Origin: Fischerella sp. JS2
GTDB taxonomy: Bacteria; Cyanobacteriota; Cyanobacteriia; Cyanobacteriales; Nostocaceae
NCBI RefSeq assembly: GCF_032393985.1
Contig: NZ_CP135918.1
Location: forward strand, 3,224,001 to 3,288,000
DNA: 64,000 nucleotides
Reading direction: 5' to 3'
The first letter of the stretch is position 1. Each line of letters opens with the position of its first letter. Positions 1 to 9,618 of this stretch are shown here, piece by piece. The translations under genes and the position numbers were made by a program. The notes beneath the pieces were generated by a model. That model worked only from the letters and a program-made list of their open reading frames with translations. It had not been told where the DNA came from and did not search any database.

Positions 1-728
1 ATACTGACAGAACTGTCGGTACACGTCTAGCAGGGGCGATCGCTTCTCAATACGGCGATGATGGCTTCCGTGGACAGATTCACCTCAACTTCCAAGGTAG
101 TGTAGGACAAAGCTTTGGTGCTTTTAATCTACCCGGAATGATCCTCACCTTGGAAGGCGAAGCCAACGACTATGTAGGTAAGGGGATGAATGGCGGTGAA
201 ATTATTATTAAACCACCTGCGATCGCTAACTACGACTTATCACAAAACGTGATTATTGGCAATACCTGTCTCTACGGTGCTACTGGTGGGATGTTGTTTG
301 CCAACGGTTTAGCTGGAGAACGCTTTGCTGTTCGCAACTCGAAAGGTACCGCTGTGATTGAGGGAGCAGGTGATCACTGCTGCGAGTACATGACCGGCGG
401 GGTGGTTGTTGTCCTTGGCAAAGTCGGACGTAACGTAGGCGCTGGTATGACTGGCGGACTGGCTTACTTTTTGGATGAAGATGATAGCTTCCCAGAATTA
501 GTCAACCGGGAAATTGTGACAATTCAGCGAGTCATGACAGCAGCTGGTGAAAAACAACTCAAAGAGTTGATCGCAGCTTATCTGCATCGCACCGAATCAC
601 CAAAGGCGAAGATGATTCTAGAAAACTGGCAAGAGTTCTTGCCTAAATTCTGGCAATTAGTTCCACCTTCTGAAGCTGATGGCCCAGAAGCGAATCCTCA
701 ACAAGAAAAGCAGTTGAGTCCAGTTTAA
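1..728 (+). CDS. gltB: Glutamate synthase large subunit, C-terminal part (5' end outside window)
   Basis: The reading frame is open from the first bases of the window (frame starting at base 3) to the TAA at 726-728, so only about 241 C-terminal residues are present. The visible part is the GXGXG beta-helix domain that closes glutamate synthases; it begins [11 protein letters not shown] and continues through [22 protein letters not shown] and [14 protein letters not shown]. The enzyme transfers the glutamine amide to 2-oxoglutarate in the GS-GOGAT nitrogen assimilation cycle. Cyanobacteria may carry a ferredoxin-dependent form (also called glsF) and an NADH-type form, and the fragment does not let me tell them apart. 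A strong hairpin terminator follows about 65 bp downstream. The next gene is convergent, so this is the end of its transcription unit. Confidence 0.93.
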   Translation, partial: TDRTVGTRLAGAIASQYGDDGFRGQIHLNFQGSVGQSFGAFNLPGMILTLEGEANDYVGKGMNGGEIIIKPPAIANYDLSQNVIIGNTCLYGATGGMLFANGLAGERFAVRNSKGTAVIEGAGDHCCEYMTGGVVVVLGKVGRNVGAGMTGGLAYFLDEDDSFPELVNREIVTIQRVMTAAGEKQLKELIAAYLHRTESPKAKMILENWQEFLPKFWQLVPPSEADGPEANPQQEKQLSPV

Positions 729-1129
729 TTTCAAAGGCAGAAGGCATTTATCGTTGTCATTCTGCCTGTGATTTTTTCATCTTCATTGAAGCTAGTAAAG
801 GCGCAGAATTTTGCGCCTTTACTATTTTTAGTTATAGTAATTCTATTTGGTTTGTGAAATTATTGAAGAACCGCAGAGGACGCAGAGAAAAAGATAGAAG
901 AGAATTTGACAACTGATTTAAGACTACTATAGCGATTATTATTAATAAATAATAACCATTAACGCAAAATCTATCTGCATACCCTACGGGAAGCCGATGG
1001 GCGCGTCTACATCGGTGTTTATCTGTGTGCATCTGTGTTCGGCTTAAAAAAGAAATTTTTCAAGTGTAAAACCAGAACAGGCTATCAATTAAAAATAACT
1101 ACAAATAATACTTATTTATATCTAGCAAA
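729..1129. other. Convergent spacer with terminator and dispersed repeat
   Basis: Apart from the terminator at 794-830, this spacer holds a composite dispersed repeat at about 976-1041. One half contains CCCTACGGGAAGCC followed by GCGCGTCTAC, and the other is a run of ATCTGTGT-type words. The same two halves recur together at about 39866-39965. The weak 66-codon minus-strand frame through this spacer covers the repeat and is not credible as a gene. Confidence 0.6.
794..830 (+). terminator. Intrinsic terminator of the glutamate synthase gene
   Basis: A perfect 12-bp stem (794-805 pairing with 812-823, core AAAGGCGCA) encloses a 6-nt loop and is followed by a T-rich tract (ATTTTTAG). It lies 66 bp after the glutamate synthase stop codon on the same strand. 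Confidence 0.8.
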
Positions 1130-2044
1130 CTATTTCTTTGTATTTGCAATCAACTTATAGTTCTTATCTTGTAATTCTAATAATTCTGGAATAGTGACAA
1201 AACGATAGCCTTGTTGTCTTAATTTACTAATAATTTGTGGTAAAGCTGCTACAGTATGAGAACGATTGCCGCCGCCATCATGCATTAACACAATACTACC
1301 AGGTTTAGAAGTTTTGAGAACTCGACTCGTTAAAATAGGGGCACTTGGACGACTGTAATCTACTGAATCAACCGACCACATTATTACTGTATATTTACTG
1401 CTTTTCGCATAACTAACTAAACCATTGTGTAATATCCCACCAGGAGGTCGAAACAAAGTTGTTTTCGCACCTGTAATTCGAGATATTAATTCGGATGTAT
1501 TGTCAATTTCAAAAGCTGCTGCTTGTGGATTAAAAAAGTGATACCAGTGATGCCAAGTGTGGTTACCAATGACGTGACCTTCTGCCACAATTTGTTTGCC
1601 CAAGTTAGGATAATTCTTTAGGTTCTGTCCAACAACAAAGAATGTAGCTTTAATATTATTTTCTCTTAATATATTTAGGACTTGTACAGTGTAGCCAGGC
1701 CAAGGACCATCATCAAAGGTAAGAGCGATGACTTTATCTTTAGGAGGAAGTTTTGCCTGATTAATTATTGTCCCTTGAAAACGCGATGGGATGATATAAG
1801 AAATCCCCTTGATTTTTGCCTGTTGTTGCCAACTTGCTAACATTGCAAATTTAAATTCTTTGAGACGTTTTTGAGCCCCTGTTTTGACTTCTGTGTCATT
1901 TTTATTTTCTATATTATGTTTAGTATTAATTTCAGAGGTACTCTGATTAATAGGCATAATCAAACCAATACTCAAGCTGCCGCACAGTGCAATCAGCGAA
2001 ATTAGTATTCCTTGCGACCAGACAACAGACTTATTGTTTTCCAC
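1130..2044 (-). CDS. Polysaccharide deacetylase (NodB homology domain, CE4)
   Basis: This 304-residue protein has one N-terminal hydrophobic segment (about residues 9-29, ILISLIALCGSLSIGLI), suggesting membrane anchoring or export with the catalytic domain outside the cytoplasmic membrane. All five NodB/CE4 motifs are readable: LTFDDGP near residue 108, the metal-binding histidines in GNHTWHHW, RPPGG, the W-S-x-D segment in MWSVDSVD, and LMHDGGG. The family removes N- or O-acetyl groups from polysaccharides such as peptidoglycan or exopolysaccharide; the substrate here cannot be read. It is the most downstream gene of a minus-strand surface-glycan region but is separated from the next gene upstream by a 1.1-kb gene-free stretch, so it is probably transcribed alone. 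Confidence 0.92.
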   Translation of the reverse strand: MENNKSVVWSQGILISLIALCGSLSIGLIMPINQSTSEINTKHNIENKNDTEVKTGAQKRLKEFKFAMLASWQQQAKIKGISYIIPSRFQGTIINQAKLPPKDKVIALTFDDGPWPGYTVQVLNILRENNIKATFFVVGQNLKNYPNLGKQIVAEGHVIGNHTWHHWYHFFNPQAAAFEIDNTSELISRITGAKTTLFRPPGGILHNGLVSYAKSSKYTVIMWSVDSVDYSRPSAPILTSRVLKTSKPGSIVLMHDGGGNRSHTVAALPQIISKLRQQGYRFVTIPELLELQDKNYKLIANTKK

Positions 2045-3184
2045 TTCATAGCTCCTTCACAGAATTAACCATTAGTCAGCTTTCTGAGGGTAATTTATAA
2101 CACAGTTTTTCAGATAATTTTTAAATAGTCTACTGTTTTCTGGTAATCCTCAAAAATTCATACAGATTAACAGAAAATTAGATATAGCTCAGAGAAAATA
2201 TAGAGATTTAACTGAATTCTATATAGTTTAGCTTTGGAAGGCCAATGCTTGTAATTTACTATATTTAATTAATATTTCATTATTTTCAATATTTTAAAGT
2301 ATTGATTTCATACTCTATCAAAGTATATTCTACTGCTAGACTATATTTTAACCTTGAAAAAAATGTTAATTTTCTAGTCTAGTTTTGCAATTAAATTTAC
2401 ATAAAGCAGCTAGACGCGTATCAATCAAAATAGTTTCTTGTCTGTTTGAGATATTTAAAATTTAATCTATACCATCATCATATTGCACAGATTCTATATA
2501 GCCAACTAATTTGTTGACTAATATCTTCACTCCACTTGTAATAGAGAGATTAATTTTATTCATCTAGAGATGAATTTTGCTATAAGTCTATAATTTTAGT
2601 TATAGGCTTCACTTGATCAATGTGCAATATTATGTGTACAGCTAGTTTTAAGTAAGTCAACAAATATTATTTTAGCTATACCTGAATTTATGGACAGTTA
2701 ATCCAAGTACTATTTTGATGCTAATACTTTAGTAATCTAGTCACTAAAACTATGATTTGTTGATCCCAAAACTTGGTTATTGAATTAGGAACTACAAAGT
2801 TAAGCTTTGTTAGATGTAGTACACAAACTCAGCTTTTTGCTCTCAAGTGAGGACACTAATTCCTGCTCTAGAGATAAGTGACAATTTAATTTTATATCTA
2901 CTAATCTAAAGTAAACTATATTGTTTAGATCATCAAGATTACAATTAAACACATACTTATACAGTATAAATACTAAATACTGATGATTGATGCGCTATTT
3001 GAGTATGTAAATACTTTAGTAACAAATTTTAATAATATTGATTCTGAAACTAGTCATAGTTGGATGCAACTGATAACTTGCACCAACATCAACAAAAGCC
3101 AAAGCCTCTTGACTATTGTAGGTGATGCAAGATATGAAGTGTAAGACTCTATGCTTGATAACCGTCTCTAACTATGTATTTTCT
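2045..3184. other. AT-rich gene desert with small palindromes
   Basis: About 1.1 kb carries no credible reading frame on either strand and is visibly more AT-rich than the flanking genes. It contains two neighbouring palindromes: ATTCATCT/AGATGAAT at 2558-2575 and a 10-bp stem with one G-U pair at 2584-2609. I see no tRNA, recognisable RNA family or repeat copy shared with other spacers. Confidence 0.5.
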
Positions 3185-4477
3185 TTAACCTACCCAATGG
3201 TTTTGAGCAAAGCCAATCGCAATTCTGGCCAGCAAAACAGAAAACCAGCCTATAATTAGGTATCCTTGCCGAGGATAGCGCTCCAAAAAGACACCCAGAG
3301 CTATACTCAAGGATACAATACCGTAAGCTAGACGGCTCAGGGATATCGTACCGCCAGAGACTAGTAATAAAGTAATACCACAAAAACCGTAAAAAACAGT
3401 AACCGAGGTTAATTCTTTACGTAGGCGCCATAAAAGGTAAGCACTTCCCAAAACCATGACTGCGTTTAGTAGGTTATTAATATATCGGTCATCAGCTAGT
3501 GTGAGAGAAATTGTTACCACAGTATAAAAGCTGTAAATCTTGATGACAGAACTCAACTTTTGTTGCTCGCGCCACAACAGATAACCACTGCTAACTATAA
3601 CGCTAAACAACAATGGATGTAATAATTTCTGCATCCAGTTGTGCTGTCCATCTGATTTACCTAATGTGATCTCTAACAGCATATTCGACCAACCTTGCCC
3701 ATCAAATCCCAAAGAAGGGCGCCATCCTTTTTGGGCATTGATAAAAGCGATCGCATCACCAAAATCAATTGCACAATACAGACTGAACAGAAGCAGGCCT
3801 ATAGCTGTAGCGGCAGCAGCGAGGTAGGCGATCCTTGGACGACGTTCTCTCCAAGCTGCAAGTAAAAGGGCTGGGATTAATGCCATACCTGTAGGGCGTG
3901 TTGCTGTTGCCATTGCACCCCAAAAGGCAGTCCAGCGATATTGCTGACGATCAAAGGCACGCAAAGCTGCTGCACTTAAAAACAGATATAGCCCTTCGGT
4001 ATAAATTACTGTGCCAAATAACGAGAGAGGACACCAAGCTAATACAGTAGTTGTCCATCTAGCCCTGTTTGTTCCATGATGTTCTGCAACCCAAAAGTAT
4101 ATGCAGTAAAGGGCTGCTAAAAAGGTGATGTTATTCACTAGTAACCCTGCTACTTCAAATGACAAGCCCAAATTCATAACACCACGAACCATGAGGGGAA
4201 ACAATGGGAAAAAAGCAATGTTATGTTGACCTCCGTCATTAACAAATTCATATCCAGAAGTGGCAATGCTACGATAATGTACGCTATCCCAAGCATCAAA
4301 TACTCCCAAACCAAAACTGGGTAATACTCCCTCAACAGGTTTTGGTAGGTTTGGTGCAATAAGCAACATAGCAATCCAAATAAACAATCGGCTGACTAAC
4401 CAAATTGCTCCTGGAAACAGGAAATCACTTTCCCATATACTTTTTTTGATAAATATCTGAACTTGAGCCATAAGCAT
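3185..4477 (-). CDS. PIG-V-like mannosyltransferase family membrane protein (copy 1)
   Basis: This 430-residue polytopic membrane protein has at least eight hydrophobic segments. The N-terminal half carries GVFDAWDSVHYRSI, which resembles the WD..HY signature of PIG-V/GPI mannosyltransferase 2-like proteins (GT-C fold), which use lipid-linked sugars at the membrane. The acceptor in cyanobacteria is unknown to me. A close paralogue of similar length lies at 55068-56351 and shares blocks such as WCPLS, ATATRPTG and NAQKGWR/HAQKGWR. AAGGAG precedes two nearby ATG codons (M1 and M3), so the start is uncertain by two codons. The gene stands alone on its strand with spacers of about 300 bp or more on both sides. 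Confidence 0.82.
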   Translation of the reverse strand: MLMAQVQIFIKKSIWESDFLFPGAIWLVSRLFIWIAMLLIAPNLPKPVEGVLPSFGLGVFDAWDSVHYRSIATSGYEFVNDGGQHNIAFFPLFPLMVRGVMNLGLSFEVAGLLVNNITFLAALYCIYFWVAEHHGTNRARWTTTVLAWCPLSLFGTVIYTEGLYLFLSAAALRAFDRQQYRWTAFWGAMATATRPTGMALIPALLLAAWRERRPRIAYLAAAATAIGLLLFSLYCAIDFGDAIAFINAQKGWRPSLGFDGQGWSNMLLEITLGKSDGQHNWMQKLLHPLLFSVIVSSGYLLWREQQKLSSVIKIYSFYTVVTISLTLADDRYINNLLNAVMVLGSAYLLWRLRKELTSVTVFYGFCGITLLLVSGGTISLSRLAYGIVSLSIALGVFLERYPRQGYLIIGWFSVLLARIAIGFAQNHWVG

Positions 4478-4775
4478 TTATTTTTAAACTCCTTGGTAAA
4501 CGTTTTTGCTTATGGCCGCAAACAAAATATCTGTTGGCAATATTTTGTACATTTCACTCCTCCACCAAATTCAATCATCTACTGAAAAGCAATTCAAGCA
4601 ATTAATATTTTTGCAGTATATATTCAGTAGTTAATGCTGAAAGGTTATTCATAATATCCTAATGATTTATATTGATAATTATGGTAGTGATATTAACGAT
4701 GTTAAAAAATAAAATATTCATAATAACACTCAATTTTGATGTTATCCAGATACAAGTAGATGTGCGATCGCTAAG
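4478..4775. other. Spacer between two glycosyltransferase-like genes
   Basis: About 300 bp of AT-rich sequence, with one partial HIP1-like site (GCGATCGCTAAG) near 4762. I see no gene or clear terminator. Confidence 0.4.
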
Positions 4776-6242
4776 TTATTTTAAAACGTAGTGTTCTTCG
4801 GTTTTTGTTGAGTTTGTGTAAGTCATAGAATAATGATTATTGATATAGTCCATAAGATTTTTATCACTTTTAATTTGAGTAGTCCATCTGGTTAAGATAA
4901 TTTGTTCTGGATGATATTTGTTTAATATGGCAAGCATTTCTCTAAACGTCAAATCTCTAGAGTTTATTCTTTTATAGGACATAACAGCAATTTCAGGTGG
5001 GACAATCAAATCATTGTAAAAAGCATACATAGGATTGTCTGTAAATACCCAATGAGTCAAATTTTTGTATTTCATAACCATTTGCATTAACTTTAAATTT
5101 TTGGGTACACTACCACGAGGATTAGGGTGAGTGATAATTATTAAGCCAATAAGTATGACAACTAAAGAAGCAGGTAAAACAATTTTTTTTATATTGATTA
5201 TCGAAAAATTTTTCTGTAGATTTTGAGAGAATAAATTATATAATAAAGTTACCCCATAAGCAGCAAGCCAACATATAGGAATAGCAAGTAAGGGATAATA
5301 GTGATACCAAAGAGGTTGATGTTTCAGTAAAATTAATGTAGCAGTAAATAGCCAAGTCAACGGTAATAATCCATTCTTCTTTTTTTGGAAAATAATTGCC
5401 CAGATGCCAATGCCAGCGATAAATATATAATCATAATCTTGATGGCTCATGTAGTTAAGATATTGCAGATTATTAAAATTTTCTACTTTGGGATCTGGTG
5501 GTTGTTTGAGGTGGGTAAGAAGTAATTGTTCTTGATTCCAGAATTGCTGATAGAAGACTCCAATCAAGCTATAAATTAACCCTAGAGAAATTAACCATAA
5601 AGATATAGATTTTAATAAGAATAATCGATTGGTTTTAATTTCCTTGATTTTGCTATGAAAAGCTAATAACTGCAATAATATTAAAGGAATTAAAAATACA
5701 GTAAATAGTTTTATTTGTAAAGATAATGCCAAACATCCACCAGATAAAATTAAATAAAATTGATAGTAAGTTTGTTTATATCTGTATAAGCAATAAATAG
5801 CTAGCATTGCCAAAGCTAATGATGGAATGCCAATCATTACAGAAATACTTAGACGAATATATAACCAAGAAGTAAATAAGAAAAATGTTGCTACTATAGC
5901 TGCTAAATGACCTAATTCAAAAAAGACTATTTGATAAAAACACCAGATTAAGATCGCTGAAAATAAAAGCGTGAGTAAACGTGCAGCAAAGATAGAATGA
6001 TCAAATAAATTTAGCCATTTTGATAAAATTACTGTAAAAAGAGGTGGTTGATCATTCCAAATTTGACTATAAAGAGAAAAGCCTTTGGAGTAAAGGACGG
6101 CTTTCATTAAATTAAAGCCTTCATCATAGTCAAATTGAAAAGTTTGTGTCATTGGCTCAAATCTCATGGCAATGACTAAACTTATAAAAAGTAATATTAG
6201 AAATAGCTGCAATACAATATTTTTTAATTTGGGCATACTCAT
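4776..6242 (-). CDS. ArnT/PMT-like glycosyltransferase family 39 membrane protein
   Basis: This 488-residue polytopic protein is probably a GT-C glycosyltransferase of family 39 (dolichyl-phosphate-mannose or ArnT type). After the first membrane segment comes FDYDEGFNLMKAVLYSKG, containing the acidic loop (YDEG) typical of the catalytic region, and then WNDQPPLF, which matches the conserved PP segment of the family. About ten further hydrophobic segments follow, and a soluble C-terminal tail of about 90 residues ends the protein. Members transfer a sugar from a polyprenyl-phosphate donor to lipid or protein on the outer face of the membrane. The gene is strikingly AT-rich in its codon use compared with the DUF2079 genes beside it, which could mean a different origin. 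The substrate is unknown. Confidence 0.8.
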   Translation of the reverse strand: MSMPKLKNIVLQLFLILLFISLVIAMRFEPMTQTFQFDYDEGFNLMKAVLYSKGFSLYSQIWNDQPPLFTVILSKWLNLFDHSIFAARLLTLLFSAILIWCFYQIVFFELGHLAAIVATFFLFTSWLYIRLSISVMIGIPSLALAMLAIYCLYRYKQTYYQFYLILSGGCLALSLQIKLFTVFLIPLILLQLLAFHSKIKEIKTNRLFLLKSISLWLISLGLIYSLIGVFYQQFWNQEQLLLTHLKQPPDPKVENFNNLQYLNYMSHQDYDYIFIAGIGIWAIIFQKKKNGLLPLTWLFTATLILLKHQPLWYHYYPLLAIPICWLAAYGVTLLYNLFSQNLQKNFSIINIKKIVLPASLVVILIGLIIITHPNPRGSVPKNLKLMQMVMKYKNLTHWVFTDNPMYAFYNDLIVPPEIAVMSYKRINSRDLTFREMLAILNKYHPEQIILTRWTTQIKSDKNLMDYINNHYSMTYTNSTKTEEHYVLK

Positions 6243-6552
6243 GCCAATTGTAGGTTTAAGATAGTTGGTAGATCGAGATTTGATAAATAATTAATTATTA
6301 CAGTTTGCCAGTAGTTCAAATTATTGGTTTATAGTTTAAATCTTCTAAAGATAATTAAAAAGTCTTTGAGTCAACAAATAGTGTAATTTAGTTACTAAGA
6401 AGGTGAAATTTATTTCTGGGCAGGTGATACCAAAAATGAACTAGCCTTTAGCAAACAGGAAGACAAGGAAGACAAAGAAGACAAGGGAGAAGATTTGTAT
6501 CAATAATTTTGTGAAATGGTATTAGTGATTGACATAAATTTCTGACTAAATT
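6243..6552. other. Spacer with 9-bp tandem repeat
   Basis: This 310-bp spacer contains about three direct copies of GAAGACAAG-like units at 6459-6486. Nothing else was recognised. Confidence 0.5.
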
Positions 6553-7950
6553 TTATTGAGACAGCTTCACAAATAAATAAACGTCGTCGCGTTGGTAAAC
6601 CAGTTGAAATAATTGATTATTTTTCAATTGATTGACTAAATTTGCAGCAAACTCTGGGTTACGAGTACCGTCTGGGTGACGCACGTTTAGCAATATATAA
6701 TCAAATGGAGTGAAGCTGAAGGGCGGACCGCTAATATCATCCACAAATTGAATCATCGGACGGTGACTTAAATGTGGGGCGATGCTGTGGGTAGTGAGAA
6801 CAGCACCTTTTGTCTGAACTTGAGCGATCGCTTCGGTTGTTGCTTGCCAATTATCAACTGTTCTAAGATATCGTGACCAAAAATAGCCGTATTTTCCTAA
6901 TATCATAAAAGCCAATAATGCCCACAAAATTATTGCCCTTCTGGTACGCAACCATCCTTTATCAGCAGCAAGACTGGCAATTACAGCCACTATTAAAAAA
7001 GGCAGGATAGGCAAAGAATATTGATGAATTAAGTCGCGTTGGGTTGGCTTGTCGGAAAGAATATTCAAAACTAATGCTGGAATTGCACTTACCAAAGGAG
7101 TTAATTTTTTAGGTGTAAATCCCCAAATTAAAGGTGCAACTAATAATGCTAAATATTCCAGCGTCTTGAGTGAAAATATCCTCTCTAAAATAATATTTGG
7201 CTTCAGCAGAAGATTGCTAGCAATTGCGATCACAGAATCACCTAAATAGCTGTAACGTGAGACTGCTGCTACCTCACTATTACTAAAAAAAGGAATGATC
7301 ACTTGGCTAGCAATTAAAAACCAACTAACGCCAGCAATCAGGGCGAATATACCGTAAAAACGCCGACGTTCAAACACCAACAACCAAAAACCCATTGCTG
7401 TTACCGTCAGCGATAACACGGCTTTACAACCCAAAATAAAAATAGTGCCAAGGCAAAACCACACTATCTTACCTAACCGTGCTGCCAAAACAACCCCTAG
7501 AAATATAGGAATTGCCATCACTTCCGGGTGAAATTCAAAGAGATTGACATTAAAAATCAATGGATACAGCAGATAAACTGCTGCCATTGCCACTGCTTGG
7601 CTTTCCTTCAATCCTGCTTGTAGGGCAAGATAATAAGTTGGTACAGCACCCAAAGCCAAAGAAACAGCTTGTACAGCTAACAACCAGTAGGCACTAGGAT
7701 AAATTTTATAGAGTAAAGCCAATGGATAGACTGCCCAAGCTGCATGGTTCCCCATATGATGAAAGCCCAAAAAAGAGGAAACAGGCGGCTGTCCTTGGCT
7801 GATTAGGTAAACAACCTGATCGTAAATTCCCAGATCCAGAACTCCTGACTGATACAGTGTATGCCTAATGCTGCTGCACGCAAATAACACTAAGGCACTA
7901 ATCCCAGTCATCCAACCGATAATGCCAAGCTGAAAAAGTTGTTTTTTCAC
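6553..7950 (-). CDS. DUF2079 family polytopic membrane protein (copy A)
   Basis: This 465-residue protein with about ten hydrophobic segments matches the DUF2079 family. The diagnostic N-terminal part reads LDLGIYDQVVYLISQGQPP, followed by FHHMGNHAAW and YPLIFNVNLFEFHPE. The family is predicted to be GT-C-like and membrane-embedded, but its reaction is not established. A tandem paralogue lies immediately upstream at 8197-9618, colinear along the whole length (shared KAVLSLTV, LEYLALL, HQYSLPILPFL and DVYLFVK blocks), so the pair arose by duplication. About 245 bp containing a dispersed hairpin separates them, so co-transcription is possible but not certain. Confidence 0.85.
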   Translation of the reverse strand: MKKQLFQLGIIGWMTGISALVLFACSSIRHTLYQSGVLDLGIYDQVVYLISQGQPPVSSFLGFHHMGNHAAWAVYPLALLYKIYPSAYWLLAVQAVSLALGAVPTYYLALQAGLKESQAVAMAAVYLLYPLIFNVNLFEFHPEVMAIPIFLGVVLAARLGKIVWFCLGTIFILGCKAVLSLTVTAMGFWLLVFERRRFYGIFALIAGVSWFLIASQVIIPFFSNSEVAAVSRYSYLGDSVIAIASNLLLKPNIILERIFSLKTLEYLALLVAPLIWGFTPKKLTPLVSAIPALVLNILSDKPTQRDLIHQYSLPILPFLIVAVIASLAADKGWLRTRRAIILWALLAFMILGKYGYFWSRYLRTVDNWQATTEAIAQVQTKGAVLTTHSIAPHLSHRPMIQFVDDISGPPFSFTPFDYILLNVRHPDGTRNPEFAANLVNQLKNNQLFQLVYQRDDVYLFVKLSQ

Positions 7951-8043
7951 TCCTCTTAAAAAGTAAAAAAGACTGTTAATGTTTTGTTAACCTAATTATT
8001 TTACGATTTTCTGGAAAGAAGACAGAAGTAAGTCGGCACAAAT

Positions 8044-8073
8044 GTAGAGACGCGAGGAACATCGCGTCTCTAC
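8044..8073. repeat. Dispersed hairpin repeat, GTAGAGACGCG family (copy 1)
   Basis: A near-perfect palindrome (GTAGAGACGCGA, GAAC loop region, TCGCGTCTCTAC) lies between the two DUF2079 genes. The same hairpin recurs at 26531-26560, 37985-38013 and 58995-59024. Confidence 0.85.
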
Positions 8074-8087
8074 TAGTTGGGGTCGTC

Positions 8088-8115
8088 ATTTGTCATTTGT
8101 CATTTGTCATTGGTA
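8088..8115. repeat. Heptanucleotide tandem repeat (GTCATTT units)
   Basis: Four adjacent 7-bp units of the type GTCATTT/GTCATTG. Such short tandemly repeated repetitive sequences are characteristic of heterocystous cyanobacterial spacers. Confidence 0.8.
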
Positions 8116-8196
8116 AGGGGTTTTAAGTATGTTTACTTTTCGTGACATAGTTATGTTTATTCTGAATCGACTTATTTAGAGATATTTAAGTTTCAA

Positions 8197-9618
8197 TTAA
8201 CTTGTTTTATCTCTAGCAGAAGAGTTTTTTACAAATAAATAAACGTCATTTTGTTGATAGTGGAGTTGAAACTGTTTAGTATTTTTGAGTTGATTGACCA
8301 AATTCATCGCAAAATCACGATTACTTAGCCAACCAGGATGACGGGTATTTAAGAGTATATATTCAAATTTCGTCAAATCTGCTGGTGGCGAATTTGCATC
8401 TGTAAACTCGATCAGTGGGCGATGGGCTAAATGAGTGGCAATTTCGGCAGTCGTATAAACACCTCCTTTGCTTTGCACTTGGGCGATCGCTTGCCGTGTT
8501 GCTTGCCAAGTATCCAATGAATCTAGATAAATTGTCCAGAAATAACCGTATTTTCCTAATGCAAAAAAAGCTACTAAAGACCAGAGAATAATTTTTCTTG
8601 GTCTTTGTATCCATCCTTGCCCAGCAGCCAGAGTTTGAATTACGACTACTAACAAAAAAGGTAAGATTGGGAGAGAATACTGATGCACTAAGTTTCTTTG
8701 TTGACTAGCATCAGCAAGAATATTCAACATCAATGTGGGAATCGCAGCGATCAGGGGTAGCAAATGTCGAGGTGCAATTCCCCAAAGGACTGGTGCAAAT
8801 AGTAAAGCTAAATATTCTAGAGTATTGAGGGAGAAAAATTTTTCCAAGGCTAAGTGTGGATTGAACAGCAGATTCTGGAATATTTCAGCAAACGAATTTC
8901 CCAGGTAGCTATAGCGTGAGATATGACGAGTGACTGAGGCTGCTTCACCACCGAAAAAAGGGATGATTGCTTTGGTCGCGATCGTAAACCAAACGATACC
9001 ACTGAGTAAGGCGATCGCACCATATAGCCGCCTTTTTTCAAATATCAGTAGCCAGACTCCCATTGCTGCAACTGTAAGAGATAATACTGCCTTACATGCC
9101 AATGCCAAGAAGATACTGAAACAAAACCAGCCAAATTTTGCCCAACGAGCAGCTAAAATTGCTCCTAAGAGTGCGGGTAGGGCTATGACTTCTGGGTGAA
9201 AGTCATACAGATTAATGTTAAATACCAATGGATACAACAGATAAACTACTGCGATCGCTATTGCTTGTCGCCTCGTGAGTCCAACTTGACGCGCAATATA
9301 ATTGGTAAACAGCGCACCCGATGCTAAGGCAACTGCCTGCACAAGCAACAACCAGTAAACAGTAGGACAGATTTTGTAAAGTAAAGCTAATGGATAGAAA
9401 ATTGTAGCTGCATGATCCCCAAGAATGTGAAACCCTAAAAACGAGGAAATTGGGGACTGTCCTTGGCTAATCAAGTAGACGGCTTGATCAAAAATTCCTA
9501 AATCCCAAGCGGCTGAGTGAAACAGCACATGTCGTAAACTGCTACACCCAAATAACACTAAGGCACTTATGCAAGTCATGAAACCAACAGCGCCAAACCG
9601 AAAAGGTAATGTTTTCAC
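8197..9618 (-). CDS. DUF2079 family polytopic membrane protein (copy B)
   Basis: This 473-residue protein is the tandem paralogue of the gene at 6553-7950. It shares DLGIFDQAVYLISQGQSP near residue 39, FHILGDHAA, NLYDFHPE, KAVLSLTVAAMGVWLL and the C-terminal QQNDVYLFVK. About ten hydrophobic segments are visible. The two copies differ in the loop after the FFG/FFS block, where this one has a few extra residues (GGEAASVTRHISRY). The function of DUF2079 is not known; a lipid-linked sugar transferase role is an inference from the fold and from the GT39 and PIG-V-like genes downstream. It is the first gene of its minus-strand group, with about 660 bp of divergent spacer upstream. Confidence 0.85.
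   Translation of the reverse strand: MKTLPFRFGAVGFMTCISALVLFGCSSLRHVLFHSAAWDLGIFDQAVYLISQGQSPISSFLGFHILGDHAATIFYPLALLYKICPTVYWLLLVQAVALASGALFTNYIARQVGLTRRQAIAIAVVYLLYPLVFNINLYDFHPEVIALPALLGAILAARWAKFGWFCFSIFLALACKAVLSLTVAAMGVWLLIFEKRRLYGAIALLSGIVWFTIATKAIIPFFGGEAASVTRHISRYSYLGNSFAEIFQNLLFNPHLALEKFFSLNTLEYLALLFAPVLWGIAPRHLLPLIAAIPTLMLNILADASQQRNLVHQYSLPILPFLLVVVIQTLAAGQGWIQRPRKIILWSLVAFFALGKYGYFWTIYLDSLDTWQATRQAIAQVQSKGGVYTTAEIATHLAHRPLIEFTDANSPPADLTKFEYILLNTRHPGWLSNRDFAMNLVNQLKNTKQFQLHYQQNDVYLFVKNSSARDKTS

Noticed and set aside
832-1032. 66-codon minus-strand frame
   Set aside because: Half of it is the dispersed composite repeat; no ribosome binding site and no conserved features.
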